Assembly (NCBI RefSeq): GCF_001687625.2
Contig: NZ_CP016538.2
Span: forward strand, 2,882,501 to 2,946,500
Reading direction: 5' to 3'
Length of the DNA stretch: 64,000 bases
Source: Planococcus maritimus
Lineage (GTDB): Bacteria; Bacillota; Bacilli; Bacillales_A; Planococcaceae
The notes under the pieces were generated by a model, which was not told where the DNA came from, did no database searches, and saw only the letters and a list, made by a program, of their open reading frames with translations. Shown here one piece after another: positions 43,472 through 51,577 of the stretch. Both the position numbers and the translations under genes were made by a program. Each line of letters begins with the position of its first letter. The stretch's first letter is position 1.

Positions 43472-44479
43472 TTATTTAGCGAACAATTTTTTCAATGTAT
43501 CAGATGAAACGGCCCCTTCGCCGCCTAAGATCGTGTAGTAGGAATACTTCGTGCTAAAGTCTTGAATTTGCTCTTTAGAAGCGGCTGTTGGTGTTTTAGC
43601 CGTTAAGACCAAAGGCCCGCCATACAAAGCAGCTAAAGAACTTCCTGACAATGCATCCGGATAATTGGTGCCAGTTGCAATAAAGATCTCATTTGGATTT
43701 ACAACGAATTCGTTTTCCAAAGCAAATTCGTTAAATTGTTGGTTTGTCTCATAACGAGTCGCACCTGCGAAACGAATCGGCTCTTCTTCGAACAACTCTT
43801 CAACTGCCGGTCCTACTGCGCTCTTACCACCAACGATAAGCGGCCATTCCGGCTGGTTTTCTTCAATGTAATCCGCAACGACTGTTGGAACCGCGCCAGT
43901 TGCCGGCACAAGAAGGATTGGATCTGCGAAAAGCGCTGCTGATGGGGAAACGGACAATGAATCTGCGAAGTTTGCGCCTGTAGCCACGTAAAGCGTGTCT
44001 CCCATGCCTACTTCTTCTGCGATGCTAACAGCAGTTTCGTAACGCGTCTTGCCGCTGATACGATCCACTTTTACGCCAAGATTCTTGATTTGAGTTTGGA
44101 CTTTGTCAGAAATAGCACCAGTTCCGCCGACTAGGATAACGTTATCCGCACCCAATCGCTTCAACTCAGCTGCAAATCCTTCAGGCAATGAATCCTTTTT
44201 CGTCAAAAGCAAAGGTGAATAATGAAGACCTGCCAGCGGTGCTGCAGCTAAAGCATCCGGGAAATCGGCGCCAGTCGCAACTACTACTGTTCCAACACTG
44301 TCATCGTCCCAGCCGGAAAAAGAAACTTCCAAGCTTGTCTGGTAACGGTCGCTGCCGAAAATGCGTTCTGAATTGTCTTCCGTCAATGTGGCTGCAGAAG
44401 CTGCGCTAGTCGGTAAAACTGCTCCAAGAGCCAAAGCTGCAGTCAATGCTGCAGTCGTTAAAACTTTGCTATAAGTCAT
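43472..44479 (-). CDS. Secreted cell-wall-binding repeat 2 (CWB2) protein
   Basis: A 335-residue exported protein. The signal peptide is residues 1-30 (MTYSKVLTTAALTAALALGA ... SAASAATL). Three CWB2 repeats of about 95 residues follow, each starting with an R(I/F)xGxxRY(E/Q)T motif (RIFGSDRYQTSLEVS, RISGKTRYETAVSIA, RFAGATRYETNQQFN) and containing ATGxxFxDxL. In clostridia and bacilli this domain triplet binds anionic wall polymers and anchors the protein non-covalently. There is no additional catalytic domain, so it is a wall-binding module only. The ATG at 44479 is preferred because GGGGA lies 10 bases upstream; the ATG at 44497 has no ribosome binding site. Confidence 0.9.
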   Translation of the reverse strand: MTYSKVLTTAALTAALALGAVLPTSAASAATLTEDNSERIFGSDRYQTSLEVSFSGWDDDSVGTVVVATGADFPDALAAAPLAGLHYSPLLLTKKDSLPEGFAAELKRLGADNVILVGGTGAISDKVQTQIKNLGVKVDRISGKTRYETAVSIAEEVGMGDTLYVATGANFADSLSVSPSAALFADPILLVPATGAVPTVVADYIEENQPEWPLIVGGKSAVGPAVEELFEEEPIRFAGATRYETNQQFNEFALENEFVVNPNEIFIATGTNYPDALSGSSLAALYGGPLVLTAKTPTAASKEQIQDFSTKYSYYTILGGEGAVSSDTLKKLFAK

Positions 44480-44694
44480 CGTTAATCGTTTCCCCATTCT
44501 GTAATGTATTCATTTCTTTTCCAATTATATGATATTTTACGAACATTACAATAGGTTTACAAAAATTTTTATTACTAGGCACAAATGCTTTTCTACTTTT
44601 TTCATTTCAATAAGCTTTTTGCAACTTCGTACTTTCTTCTCCCGAAAGGAAAAGTGTTTATTGCTAAGCTCTTCCAAGGCAAAATAAGCTGAAG

Positions 44695-44721
44695 GTTTAT
44701 CGATTCTCGCTTTCCGGGTAC
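44695..44721 (+). promoter_or_regulatory. Predicted SigB promoter of the YflT-like gene
   Basis: GTTTAT (44695-44700) and GGGTAC (44716-44721) are 15 bases apart, about 50 bases before the start codon at 44774. Confidence 0.65.
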
Positions 44722-44773
44722 ATAAGCCATAAAGAAGCGACGGTTAAAAATGACCTTACAGGAGGATACAAGG

Positions 44774-45178
44774 ATGCAAAAACACGGCCACAAAATGATC
44801 GGTACATTCGATGTGCAGGCGGAAGTGATTCACGAAATCGGAGAATTGAAAGCACAGGGATATAGAGAACAAGACATGTACGTCGTCGCATTGAACGGCC
44901 AACAGCTACAGATGGTACAAGGCCAGACAGATGTCCAATTGAATACGGATGAAGGCGACTTCATGGATAAGTTCAAATCGTTTATTTCCGGGGAAGACCC
45001 AACGAAAGATGCGCTCATTCAAATGGGGCTCTCTGATGCGGAAGCGGAACAATATTATCAGCAGATCCAAAACGGCAAGCTCGTTCTTTACGTCGATAGC
45101 GAATACGGCATGAACTACCGGAACTTTGAGGCTGCAGCGGCGAAATTGACTGGCAAGGAACAGGACGAAAACGCCTGA
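44774..45178 (+). CDS. General stress protein 17M-like (YflT family)
   Basis: A 134-residue soluble protein. Residues 1-100 contain the heat-induced stress YflT domain (MIGTFDVQAEVIHEIGELKAQGY, then MYVVALNGQQLQ, then DPTKDALIQMGLSDAEAEQYYQQIQNGKLVLYVD). The tail is Ala/Lys/Glu-rich. In B. subtilis proteins with this domain are members of the SigB regulon with unknown biochemical role. The ATG at 44774 is chosen because AGGAGG lies 8 bases upstream. A SigB-type promoter precedes it. It shares a bidirectional terminator with the convergent Yip1 gene. Confidence 0.87.
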   Translation: MQKHGHKMIGTFDVQAEVIHEIGELKAQGYREQDMYVVALNGQQLQMVQGQTDVQLNTDEGDFMDKFKSFISGEDPTKDALIQMGLSDAEAEQYYQQIQNGKLVLYVDSEYGMNYRNFEAAAAKLTGKEQDENA

Positions 45179-45250
45179 ATAAAAGGGAAATATTCACAAA
45201 GCGTGTTTCTCGCCCATCCAAAATGAAATGAAAAGTTTTAGAATGAACAC

Positions 45251-45288
45251 AAAAAGCGATTCCGAAAATATACGGAATCGCTTTTTTT
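45251..45288. terminator. Bidirectional terminator between the YflT-like and Yip1 genes
   Basis: AAAAAGCGATTCCG and CGGAATCGCTTTTT arms with an AT-rich loop between convergent genes. Confidence 0.9.
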
Positions 45289-45296
45289 GCTTTCCT

Positions 45297-45935
45297 TTAA
45301 AATGTCGTAAACAAGATGGCCACTAAGAAAAATATAACGACAACAGCTAGTAGAAAAGAAGGAATCACGATTACGAAAAACCCTTTCCACGCTGAAAATC
45401 GATGCGCTTCTCCCACTGCCTTGCATTGAATGACGAAGGTCCAAACTGCGACGATAGACGAAGCGGCTAGAAGTATAAAACCAATTACCATGCCGATACC
45501 CGTATCCGCTTGTGTCTGGAGAGGGTCATTTTCCATATAAAATGTTGCTGGTGATGCCAGGAGCCAAATCAGCCACATCGGCAAAAGCCAAATTTGCGGA
45601 ATGCTTGAGGTGGTGACTGCCCGAAACATTTCCGTATAAGTCCCGACCCCGCCGAACAATTTGCCGAACAAAAGATAAATGCCGGAAGCAATCGAAATCC
45701 CAACTAAGATAGCAAGGGGTCCTAAAAACAAAGATCCGAGGATGACCGTCACTGCAGAAAAGATTTGTTCCTCACTCGACGCACCCGAAAGTCCCCCTGC
45801 AAAACCAGTCAAAATGAGCAGAATGATAATAAAACTTGTCCGCTTTTCTTCAATAACATAGCGGACGGTCTCGCGCGGACGTGTCCAAATAGCCGTAAAC
45901 GGATTTAATTGAGTGTATTCAGTCGCTTCACGCAT
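45297..45935 (-). CDS. Yip1-domain membrane protein
   Basis: A 212-residue protein with five likely membrane segments (starting SFIIILLILTGFAGGLSG). The N-terminal NPFTAIWTRPRETVRYVIEE is the classic opening of the bacterial Yip1 family, whose function is unknown. The ATG at 45935 has AGGGTGG 8 bases upstream; the GTG at 45947 lies inside that region. A 15-codon open frame with a better ribosome binding site overlaps the start (45928-45975), which may couple or limit its translation. Convergent with the YflT-like gene. Confidence 0.83.
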   Translation of the reverse strand: MREATEYTQLNPFTAIWTRPRETVRYVIEEKRTSFIIILLILTGFAGGLSGASSEEQIFSAVTVILGSLFLGPLAILVGISIASGIYLLFGKLFGGVGTYTEMFRAVTTSSIPQIWLLPMWLIWLLASPATFYMENDPLQTQADTGIGMVIGFILLAASSIVAVWTFVIQCKAVGEAHRFSAWKGFFVIVIPSFLLAVVVIFFLVAILFTTF

Positions 45936-45975
45936 GCCATCGACCACCCTGATGTTCTTTTTCTGTAATATTCAT
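45928..45975 (-). other. Possible 15-codon leader ORF overlapping the Yip1 gene start
   Basis: An ATG at 45975 behind GGGGGAAG opens MNITEKEHQGGRWHA and stops at 45928, 7 bases inside the Yip1 gene. The overlap would allow translational coupling. It may equally be the trace of an old frame change. There is no other support. Confidence 0.3.
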
Positions 45976-46056
45976 GAGCACTTCCCCCTTATATTTCCAT
46001 CTAATCATATTCCACTATTCTTGTAAACAACTGGAAGAATAGATTCTGCTCCTATA

Positions 46057-46088
46057 AAAAAAGCTCAGGCACACTTGCCTAAGCTTTT
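46057..46088 (-). terminator. Terminator of the SDR pair
   Basis: AAAAGCTTAGGCAA and TTGCCTGAGCTTTT-type arms on the minus strand, followed by a T-run. The stem overlaps the stop codon of the gene at 46079. Confidence 0.8.
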
Positions 46089-46966
46089 CGGTGATCGCCG
46101 GGAGGTTTCTCCCTTTCCTCTGTCGATTCATGCAGAATTCCACTATGCGCCGCTTCAGGCGGCAAATTTTCAAGATTGACCCTAATGAAACGCACTGAAC
46201 GTCTCTCCCTTACTTTCGGTGCCATTCGTGACAATAAGCGCACGGTTTTCATTCGTTTGCCCACTTCCACTACTTCTCTCGGCTCATCGATCAAGTCAAG
46301 GATCACTTTAGCTGCTTGCCGGGGATCGTTCATCGACTTCATATCGACGACTTTCCCTGAATAATTCCCTGCATATTCGAACCACGGTGTATCTGTTGCC
46401 CACGGGAGCACCGAACAAACATGGATGTTGTGGTAGCCTTCGAGTTTCATTTCTTCATTGAGCGCTGAACTGAAACCCAGAACGGCATGCTTGCTGGCGC
46501 TGTAGCCGGTAAAATAGGGAAAAGAGACATCACTCGCTACCGAGCCAATATTGATCAAGGTGCCGCTGCCGATTTCTTTAAAATGGCGAAGCGCAAAATG
46601 ACTGCCGTTGACTGTTCCTTTGACGTTCACTTCCACCATGCGCGTGAGATCTTCAAGCGGAATAGATGTGAACGGGCCAATCACTCCCACACCTGCATTA
46701 TTAATCCATACATCGATTTTCCCAAAACTGGTCAAGGCTTCCTCAAACAACCAAGCGACATCCGCTTCACGACTGACATCCATCGTTACGGCAATGGCAT
46801 TTGGCCCGAGTTCACAAGCAAGCGCTTCGATCAAGCCGGTGCTGCGTGCTGCCAGGACTAAGTTGGCCCCGTCCATAGCCAATTGCCTTGCCACTTCCTT
46901 GCCGAGCCCACTGGAGGCACCGGTGATAACGATTGTCTGGCCGCGCCGTGATTTTTCCTGTGCCAT
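46079..46966 (-). CDS. Short-chain dehydrogenase/reductase (second gene of a SigB-type pair)
   Basis: A 295-residue SDR with TGASSGLGKEVARQ for cofactor binding, INNAGVG, a Ser in NIGSVAS and the catalytic YSASKH. A C-terminal extension of about 50 residues follows the core. The substrate is unknown. The ATG at 46966 is chosen because AAAGGAGGAGG precedes it; that site lies over the last codons of the upstream SDR, so the two genes are tightly coupled. The pair shares one SigB-type promoter (47934-47959). The two proteins are paralogous along their whole length, probably an old tandem duplication that may form a heteromer. Confidence 0.88.
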   Translation of the reverse strand: MAQEKSRRGQTIVITGASSGLGKEVARQLAMDGANLVLAARSTGLIEALACELGPNAIAVTMDVSREADVAWLFEEALTSFGKIDVWINNAGVGVIGPFTSIPLEDLTRMVEVNVKGTVNGSHFALRHFKEIGSGTLINIGSVASDVSFPYFTGYSASKHAVLGFSSALNEEMKLEGYHNIHVCSVLPWATDTPWFEYAGNYSGKVVDMKSMNDPRQAAKVILDLIDEPREVVEVGKRMKTVRLLSRMAPKVRERRSVRFIRVNLENLPPEAAHSGILHESTEEREKPPGDHRKA

Positions 46967-46983
46967 GTCGCCTCCTCCTTTCT

Positions 46984-47889
46984 TCACAGCTCTTCTTGTT
47001 GTTCAAAACGCTCACGCAAATCTCCCGAAACCGCACGCCCTTCCTCAACCGGCTCATGCAGGTTGCCAGAAGTCAGCCCCGCTGCCGGAGCCGATTCGAT
47101 CATTTCTTTTAATTCCTGTCCGCTGAGCCCCTTCGAAAGGGTTGGCACAAGCTGCCCAAAAATAGCCGCTGCTTTCCCTTTGCCAACTTCCAAGTTTTTT
47201 CTCGGTTCATCAATCAAGCCGAGAATGGCTTCGATTACTTTGACCGGGTCATCCGGCGGACCGACCACTATCTCATGCCCAGAATAATTAGCTGCATGTT
47301 CTGTCCATGGAGTGTCCGTGACCCAAGGGTCGATGGAGCAGACATGAATATCCGGAAAATCTTCCAGCCGAAGCTCTTCATACAAGCCATCCGACAAGCC
47401 GCTGACGCCAAATTTACTGCCGGTATAAGCAGCTCCATAGGGCATCGGTATTTTGCTTGCAAATGACGAAACATTAATCAAGGTGCCGTACTTCTGCTCC
47501 CTGAATCGGCGCAACGCAAAATGGCTGCCGTACATAGTGCCCAGCATATTGACTTCGACTATGCGATTCAAATCGCGCAGCGGCGTGTTGGTAAATGGAC
47601 CGTAGACACCGGTTCCAGCGTTATTGATCCACACATCGATGCTGCCAAAATTGTTTACCGCCGCTCTATGCAAACTTTCGACATCTTTTGCATGACTGAC
47701 GTCTGCGGTTACAGGAACGACCAATGGACCCAGTACGCCTGCCAGTTCCTCGATCAATCGCGTCCTGCGGGCAGCAATGACCAATTTCGCCCCTTCTCCC
47801 GCTAAGCGCTCAGCCAACCCACGGCCGATTCCACTTGACGCTCCGGTAATGACTACAACTTTTCCACGCATTGAAGTGTTTGCCCCCAC
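46984..47889 (-). CDS. Short-chain dehydrogenase/reductase (first gene of a SigB-type pair)
   Basis: A 301-residue SDR with TGASSGIGRGLAERL, INNAGTGVYG, a Ser in NVSSFAS and the catalytic YTGSKF. The C-terminal extension (LVPTLSKGLSGQELKEMIES) matches that of the following gene in position but differs in sequence. The start is a GTG at 47889, 8 bases after GGAGG; the ATG 18 bases downstream lacks good spacing. A SigB-like promoter lies 45 bases upstream, so the pair is probably stress-induced. Confidence 0.88.
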   Translation of the reverse strand: MGANTSMRGKVVVITGASSGIGRGLAERLAGEGAKLVIAARRTRLIEELAGVLGPLVVPVTADVSHAKDVESLHRAAVNNFGSIDVWINNAGTGVYGPFTNTPLRDLNRIVEVNMLGTMYGSHFALRRFREQKYGTLINVSSFASKIPMPYGAAYTGSKFGVSGLSDGLYEELRLEDFPDIHVCSIDPWVTDTPWTEHAANYSGHEIVVGPPDDPVKVIEAILGLIDEPRKNLEVGKGKAAAIFGQLVPTLSKGLSGQELKEMIESAPAAGLTSGNLHEPVEEGRAVSGDLRERFEQQEEL

Positions 47890-47933
47890 AGTACCCGCCT
47901 CCTTCTTAGAAAAGTACAGAGTTTTATCTATAA

Positions 47934-47959
47934 ATACCCTTTTTAAATATTCAGAAAAC
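47934..47959 (-). promoter_or_regulatory. Predicted SigB promoter of the SDR pair
   Basis: GTTTTC (47954-47959) and GGGTAT (47934-47939) are 14 bases apart on the minus strand. The -10 element is a perfect consensus match. Confidence 0.68.
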
Positions 47960-48072
47960 CATTTATGGCAGTGCTTGAGAAGAACAGTTCTAAAGGTACG
48001 GATACAAGAATCACACCTCTACCTAAACACCTACGAAAGGAGAGGGTTTGACCGAAAGTTTCCCATACAAAA

Positions 48073-48100
48073 AGAGCAGCACTTGTATAAGTGCTGCTCT
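48073..48100 (-). terminator. Terminator copy 1 of the duplicated pair at the anti-sigma gene
   Basis: AGAGCAGCACTT and AAGTGCTGCTCT arms. It is identical over 28 bases to 48342-48369. This copy has the better T-run on the minus strand (TTTTTG) and is probably the original. Confidence 0.85.
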
Positions 48101-48341
48101 CCAGAGTGTTGAAGAAGTCCATAGTTCGCTCTCAATTATGAAAGAGCGAACCTTTCTCTATGTCCAACAATCAATGACCACTCTAAGTATTTGGAGAAGC
48201 GTTCGCTCGACTCCTGTGGATCAGCGAGACGACCGAGACCCCGCAAGACGCGAAGCGGCTGAGGAGGCTTGGGCGCGAGCCCACGGAAAGCGAGCGATAA
48301 GCTTCGGAAAATACGACTTTATCACTTTCTCGATTACCTAA
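48101..48341 (+). repeat. Family A intergenic repeat, bracketed by identical terminators
   Basis: A 241-bp non-coding element beginning CCAGAGTGTTGAAGAAG and ending TTTCTCGATTACC. It has the GAAGCGTTCGCTCG ... CGAGCGATAAGCTTC core. A further inner hairpin (AGTTCGCTCTC/GAAAGAGCGAACC) lies at 48122-48153. The flanking 28-bp terminators are identical to each other. Confidence 0.85.
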
Positions 48342-48369
48342 AGAGCAGCACTTGTATAAGTGCTGCTCT
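48342..48369 (-). terminator. Terminator copy 2, next to the anti-sigma gene
   Basis: Identical to 48073-48100. It lies 19 bases beyond the anti-sigma stop codon, but is followed on the minus strand by TTAGG rather than a long T-run, so it may be leaky. Confidence 0.8.
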
Positions 48370-48388
48370 CAGAATAAGTTTGATGCGC

Positions 48389-49138
48389 TTATGCTTCTGG
48401 CTCGATCGCTGCGCTAAGGACAACTTCTCCCTTAGGCGTAGTGTTCCCGCGATTCGGTTCCAATGTGACTGCGATGGTATCCCAGCCTTCTGTGTCTTCT
48501 TCTAGACTGAAGAACACGGCGCCTTCATTTTCCTGGCTCGGCGTGAATGCACCGGTCGGAATCGGCTTACCGTCTTTCAGCAGCCATACCTGATAGACTT
48601 CGTCTCCACTCGTCGGCTGCAGCTGATTTGCCTGAACTAAAAGGTTCAGCGCCCCTTCTTCATGGACCAATGCAGCCGTCCCTGCTCCTGCAAATGTTTC
48701 ACTTGCCTGCAAATCCACTGTCTCAAAAGCAACTTCAGGTGCTGTTGGAGCGTTTGGCTGATCGTTTAGTTCGTAAAACGCGTAGGCGTTTCCGAGCAGC
48801 GAGACGAGCAACGCTGCTGCGACGAGCGGTGTCCACTTTGAAGTCCGGAAGCCCCGTTTTGGCACAGCCACAGGAGGCGCCGTTTTTTCACGTATTGGCG
48901 TCGGTTTTTCGATAGGCGCATCTTGCTCACTCTCATCGAAGACCGTATCCAAAATACGAGCTTTCATGCCGGCATCCGGCTGTACCGGTTCCGCGAGATA
49001 AGGGAGCTCTCCTGTCGCATCTACGATATCACGACATTCCGGACACTCCGCTAAATGTGCTTCAAATTGTTTTTGTTCTTGTTCGTTCAAAGTGCCGTTC
49101 AAATAATCGATCAATTGATCACAATTCACGTTTGTCAT
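48389..49138 (-). CDS. Anti-sigma factor (zinc-finger ZAS domain plus RskA domain)
   Basis: A 249-residue membrane anti-sigma factor. The N-terminal ZAS domain has the H-x3-C-x2-C motif (HLAECPECRDIV, residues about 28-39) that clamps an ECF sigma factor in the cytoplasm. One membrane segment (WTPLVAAALLVSLLGNAYAF) lies near residues 102-121. The outer part is an RskA/anti-sigma-K domain (EVYQVWLLKDGKPIPTGAF). It overlaps the sigma gene by 20 bases and so is translationally coupled to it. Signals at the cell surface are expected to act through regulated proteolysis of this protein. It is probably cotranscribed from the ECF promoter at 49781-49817. Confidence 0.92.
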   Translation of the reverse strand: MTNVNCDQLIDYLNGTLNEQEQKQFEAHLAECPECRDIVDATGELPYLAEPVQPDAGMKARILDTVFDESEQDAPIEKPTPIREKTAPPVAVPKRGFRTSKWTPLVAAALLVSLLGNAYAFYELNDQPNAPTAPEVAFETVDLQASETFAGAGTAALVHEEGALNLLVQANQLQPTSGDEVYQVWLLKDGKPIPTGAFTPSQENEGAVFFSLEEDTEGWDTIAVTLEPNRGNTTPKGEVVLSAAIEPEA

Positions 49139-49697
49139 CCAGAACTCCCCCTTCCTGCACTGCTTGCAAGGATGTTTTCAATTTTTTCAATGCTAAGCGT
49201 ATTCGACTCTTGACCGTTCCGAGCGGAATGCCGCATGTTTCTGCGATGGTTTCATGTGTGTAGCCTTTAAAATAAAATAGTTGTACCATTTTCTGTTGCT
49301 CCTCCGATAAATGCCGGACGGCTTGATGAATCTGGTCGCTTTTCTCTTGCCATTCGGCAGTTTCTTCCACTGAAGACTCTGTGCTTTCCACTTCGGCAAT
49401 CTCATCCAATGGAACAGATGGTTTTTTCTGCTTGCGGATCAAATCCACTGCCGAATTACGCGACATCGTTACTAGCCAGGCGACAAACTTGCCCTTGCTT
49501 TCATCATAACTGCCGATTCCCCGCCATACTTTGACGAATACTTCCTGCAGCGCTTCTTCTGCCAAATCCCGATCACGCGTCATTTTACACAGGTACGAAT
49601 ATAGCATTTTTTCGTAGCGGTCGTACAATTCCTCAAGCGCATCCTTGTCCTTGCTCCTGACGCGCTCGTATAGCAATGCATCTGAAATTTTTTCCAT
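49119..49697 (-). CDS. ECF RNA polymerase sigma factor (SigK-like)
   Basis: A 192-residue extracytoplasmic-function sigma factor. Region 2 runs from ALEELYDRYEKMLYSYLCKMTRDRDLAEEALQEVFVKVWR to VAWLVTMSRNSAVDLIRK. Region 4 is QQKMVQLFYFKGYTHETIAETCGIPLGTVKSRIRLALKKL, with a clear helix-turn-helix for the -35 element. The linker is acidic (EVESTESSVEETAEW). It is partnered with the RskA-type anti-sigma factor directly downstream. The promoter 84 bases upstream shares its sequence and spacing with promoters before the sortase gene at 50062 and the anchored-protein gene at 52189, indicating autoregulation and a small regulon. Confidence 0.94.
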   Translation of the reverse strand: MEKISDALLYERVRSKDKDALEELYDRYEKMLYSYLCKMTRDRDLAEEALQEVFVKVWRGIGSYDESKGKFVAWLVTMSRNSAVDLIRKQKKPSVPLDEIAEVESTESSVEETAEWQEKSDQIHQAVRHLSEEQQKMVQLFYFKGYTHETIAETCGIPLGTVKSRIRLALKKLKTSLQAVQEGGVLDDKREL

Positions 49698-49780
49698 ACC
49701 GTTTCCCCTTTGTCGCAGATTTCGTATACTTAGCTTACTACACTCTGCAGCATTTAGGTTGTGTAACTCTTTTTTGGTTC

Positions 49781-49817
49781 TTACTTATTCAACGCACAAG
49801 AGGCCAAATTAGTTCAC
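49781..49817 (-). promoter_or_regulatory. ECF-type promoter of the sigma/anti-sigma operon
   Basis: On the minus strand GTGAACTAA (49809-49817), 14 bases, CGTTGAATAAGTAA (49781-49794). It shares -35, spacing and -10 with 49892-49918 and 53592-53618. Confidence 0.7.
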
Positions 49818-49891
49818 TTTTCCTGATTTTTTCTTTCGCACAACAAAACGGCTGTCCGTAATCGTCCATTGCCAAAAAACACATTAAAAAA

Positions 49892-49918
49892 GTGATCCAA
49901 ACAACGAATTTTTACGTT
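49892..49918 (+). promoter_or_regulatory. ECF-type promoter of the sortase gene
   Basis: GTGATCCAA (49892-49900), 14 bases, CGTT (49915-49918) followed by ATTACTA. It is divergent from the sigma promoter and about 145 bases before the sortase start codon. Confidence 0.65.
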
Positions 49919-50061
49919 ATTACTATAAGAGGCCATTTAGATCACAAACGGCCAAGTCCGGCAAGAAAGCAAAGAAACCTGAAGCTTTCTGTTTCCAAAG
50001 CCGGCCATTATCATTCAAAATGAACATATTGATTAACGAACGATGGAAGGTGGATGTGCAG

Positions 50062-51045
50062 ATGAGACAATATTTAATCATGGGATTGGCTACAGCTCTT
50101 TGTATTACCCTATTCTTCATTCTCGACCCGTTGAATAGCCAAGATTCACAAAAGACCGAAAGCCAGACGGCCGACACCACCCAGACAGCCGCTAAACCGG
50201 CTGAAGAAAAAACGCCAAGCGAACGGCTTGATACCCAGTATAAAGACAAAATTGCTGAGTTTCCTGTTCGCCCCGTGCAACAGGAAAAGCTGGCAGAACT
50301 GCGCCAAGAACGAATCGACAATTTGCTCGGTATGAAACCGGTACGCATTTCAATTCCTTCTATAGGAGTCGATGCCGCCATTGAAGAAACCGGCGTATTG
50401 GACAACGGCGAGATGGGCGTCCCGGATGATGTCGACCAAGTCGGCTGGTTCGCTCCAGGCTTTAAAGCAGGCGCAGAAGGCAATACCGTTCTTGCCGGCC
50501 ACGTTGACAGCCTGACAGGCCCCGCCGTCTTTTACAAACTAGATCAATTGAAAACAGGCGATCAATTTACGCTGACAGACAAAGATGGACGCGAAATGGT
50601 ATTTGAAGTGCGCGGCACCTCAAGTTACATCACAGACGAGGCACCCGTACAGGAAATCTTCGGACGTTCTGACAAACGTATGGTGAACCTTATCACATGC
50701 ACTGGCGATTACAATCGCGATATCGGTTCTCACGAAGAACGCCTAGTCGTTTCCGCAGAACTCATCTCCGATTCGGCCATGAAAGAACAAGCACCTGACG
50801 CTCCTGATAACGTGAAGCTTAATACAGCTTCATTATCATGGTACGCCGTTCGTGACGATTCTGTTGTTGGCTACCGTGTCTATGAAGAAGATATTGAAAG
50901 CGGCGAAGCAGAGAAAATTGCAACCATCTCTTTATTCGAACGCAAAAGCATTGCGCTTGAAGCCGACGAATCGAAACGCTATTACGTCGTTTCTGTTAAC
51001 GTCGACTTGGAAGAATCCGAAAAAGCTTATGTAGCTGAAGAATAG
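50062..51045 (+). CDS. Class F sortase with C-terminal fibronectin-III-like domain
   Basis: A 327-residue transpeptidase. An N-terminal signal-anchor (YLIMGLATALCITLFFIL) is followed by a Gln/Thr/Ala-rich linker. The sortase barrel spans about residues 93-235, with catalytic His147 (LAGHVDS), Cys213 (LITCTGDYN) and Arg227 (EERLVVSA). Residues 245-327 look like an FN3-type domain (SLSWYAVRDDSVVGYRVYEED), an unusual addition for a class F sortase. The ATG at 50062 has AAGGTGG 8 bases upstream. It is divergent from the ECF sigma operon and shares its promoter motif. The likely substrate is the anchored protein at 52189. Confidence 0.9.
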   Translation: MRQYLIMGLATALCITLFFILDPLNSQDSQKTESQTADTTQTAAKPAEEKTPSERLDTQYKDKIAEFPVRPVQQEKLAELRQERIDNLLGMKPVRISIPSIGVDAAIEETGVLDNGEMGVPDDVDQVGWFAPGFKAGAEGNTVLAGHVDSLTGPAVFYKLDQLKTGDQFTLTDKDGREMVFEVRGTSSYITDEAPVQEIFGRSDKRMVNLITCTGDYNRDIGSHEERLVVSAELISDSAMKEQAPDAPDNVKLNTASLSWYAVRDDSVVGYRVYEEDIESGEAEKIATISLFERKSIALEADESKRYYVVSVNVDLEESEKAYVAEE

Positions 51046-51047
51046 CA

Positions 51048-51084
51048 AAATCCCTGTCCAGCATTGCCGGACAGGGATTTTTTT
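51048..51084 (+). terminator. Terminator of the sortase gene
   Basis: AAATCCCTGTCC and GGACAGGGATTT arms followed by TTTT, directly after the stop codon. Confidence 0.9.
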
Positions 51085-51577
51085 GCGTTCGACGCTGAGT
51101 GCCTAGGGTGAGCCGACGCGACATGTGAAAATTTCTATCTAGGTATCATATAACTCCCCTTGCCCCGACATCTGCAAGCAAATGCATCGCAAAAAACATT
51201 GCAAGCAGATGCGTCTCAAATGAATCGGCGGCGATTAGTAAAACGAATCTCGAGTTAATATTCAGTATTCAGTAACATTTTTATAAAAAACGTCTCGTTA
51301 CTTTAGCTCACGCTCAACCAGGGAAGCGATTCCCCCACTAGCCGGAACGATGTATGGAAGCCGATTCTAATTAAACATACACATCTTAACGAAATCTCTG
51401 AGCCGCCGAGCGCCTAGGGTGAGCCGACGCCGCAAGACGGATGCTCTTTCCGGCTTGAGGCATGAGGCCATCCCAAAGCCCGGGCGGCGCCTCTTCCATA
51501 AGACATCCATCCAAAACCCAAAACATTTCCACACCCCTCGTCCGACTCTCAGCAAGCGATTCCAGGATAGAAAAAGC
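51085..51577 (-). repeat. Family B intergenic repeat region (reverse orientation)
   Basis: No gene is supported here. In reverse complement it repeats the family B order: TCGGCTCACCCTAGGCGCTC, CGGCGGCT, GATTTCGTT and GGGGGAATCGCTTCC. The CCTAGGGTGAGCCGACGC segment occurs twice (51,101-51,118 and 51,413-51,430). An internal GCATTTGCTTGCAGATG block matches the extra block of the unit at 19,226-19,520. It separates the sortase gene from its probable substrate gene. Confidence 0.65.

Noticed and set aside
48048-48341. Open frame encoding a peptide with AWARAHGKRAISFGK
   Set aside because: It runs through the family A repeat and its flanking terminator, lacks a ribosome binding site of its own, and recurs in the other plus-oriented copy only because the repeat recurs. 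It is a by-product of GC-rich repeat sequence.
49937-49945. Fourth GTGATCTAA-like -35 element on the minus strand in the sigma-sortase intergenic region
   Set aside because: There is no CGTT 14 bases downstream on that strand, so it does not complete the ECF promoter pattern.
49923-50483. 186-residue frame on the minus strand over the sortase gene
   Set aside because: It is antisense to a gene with clear sortase catalytic motifs and has no family features or ribosome binding site.
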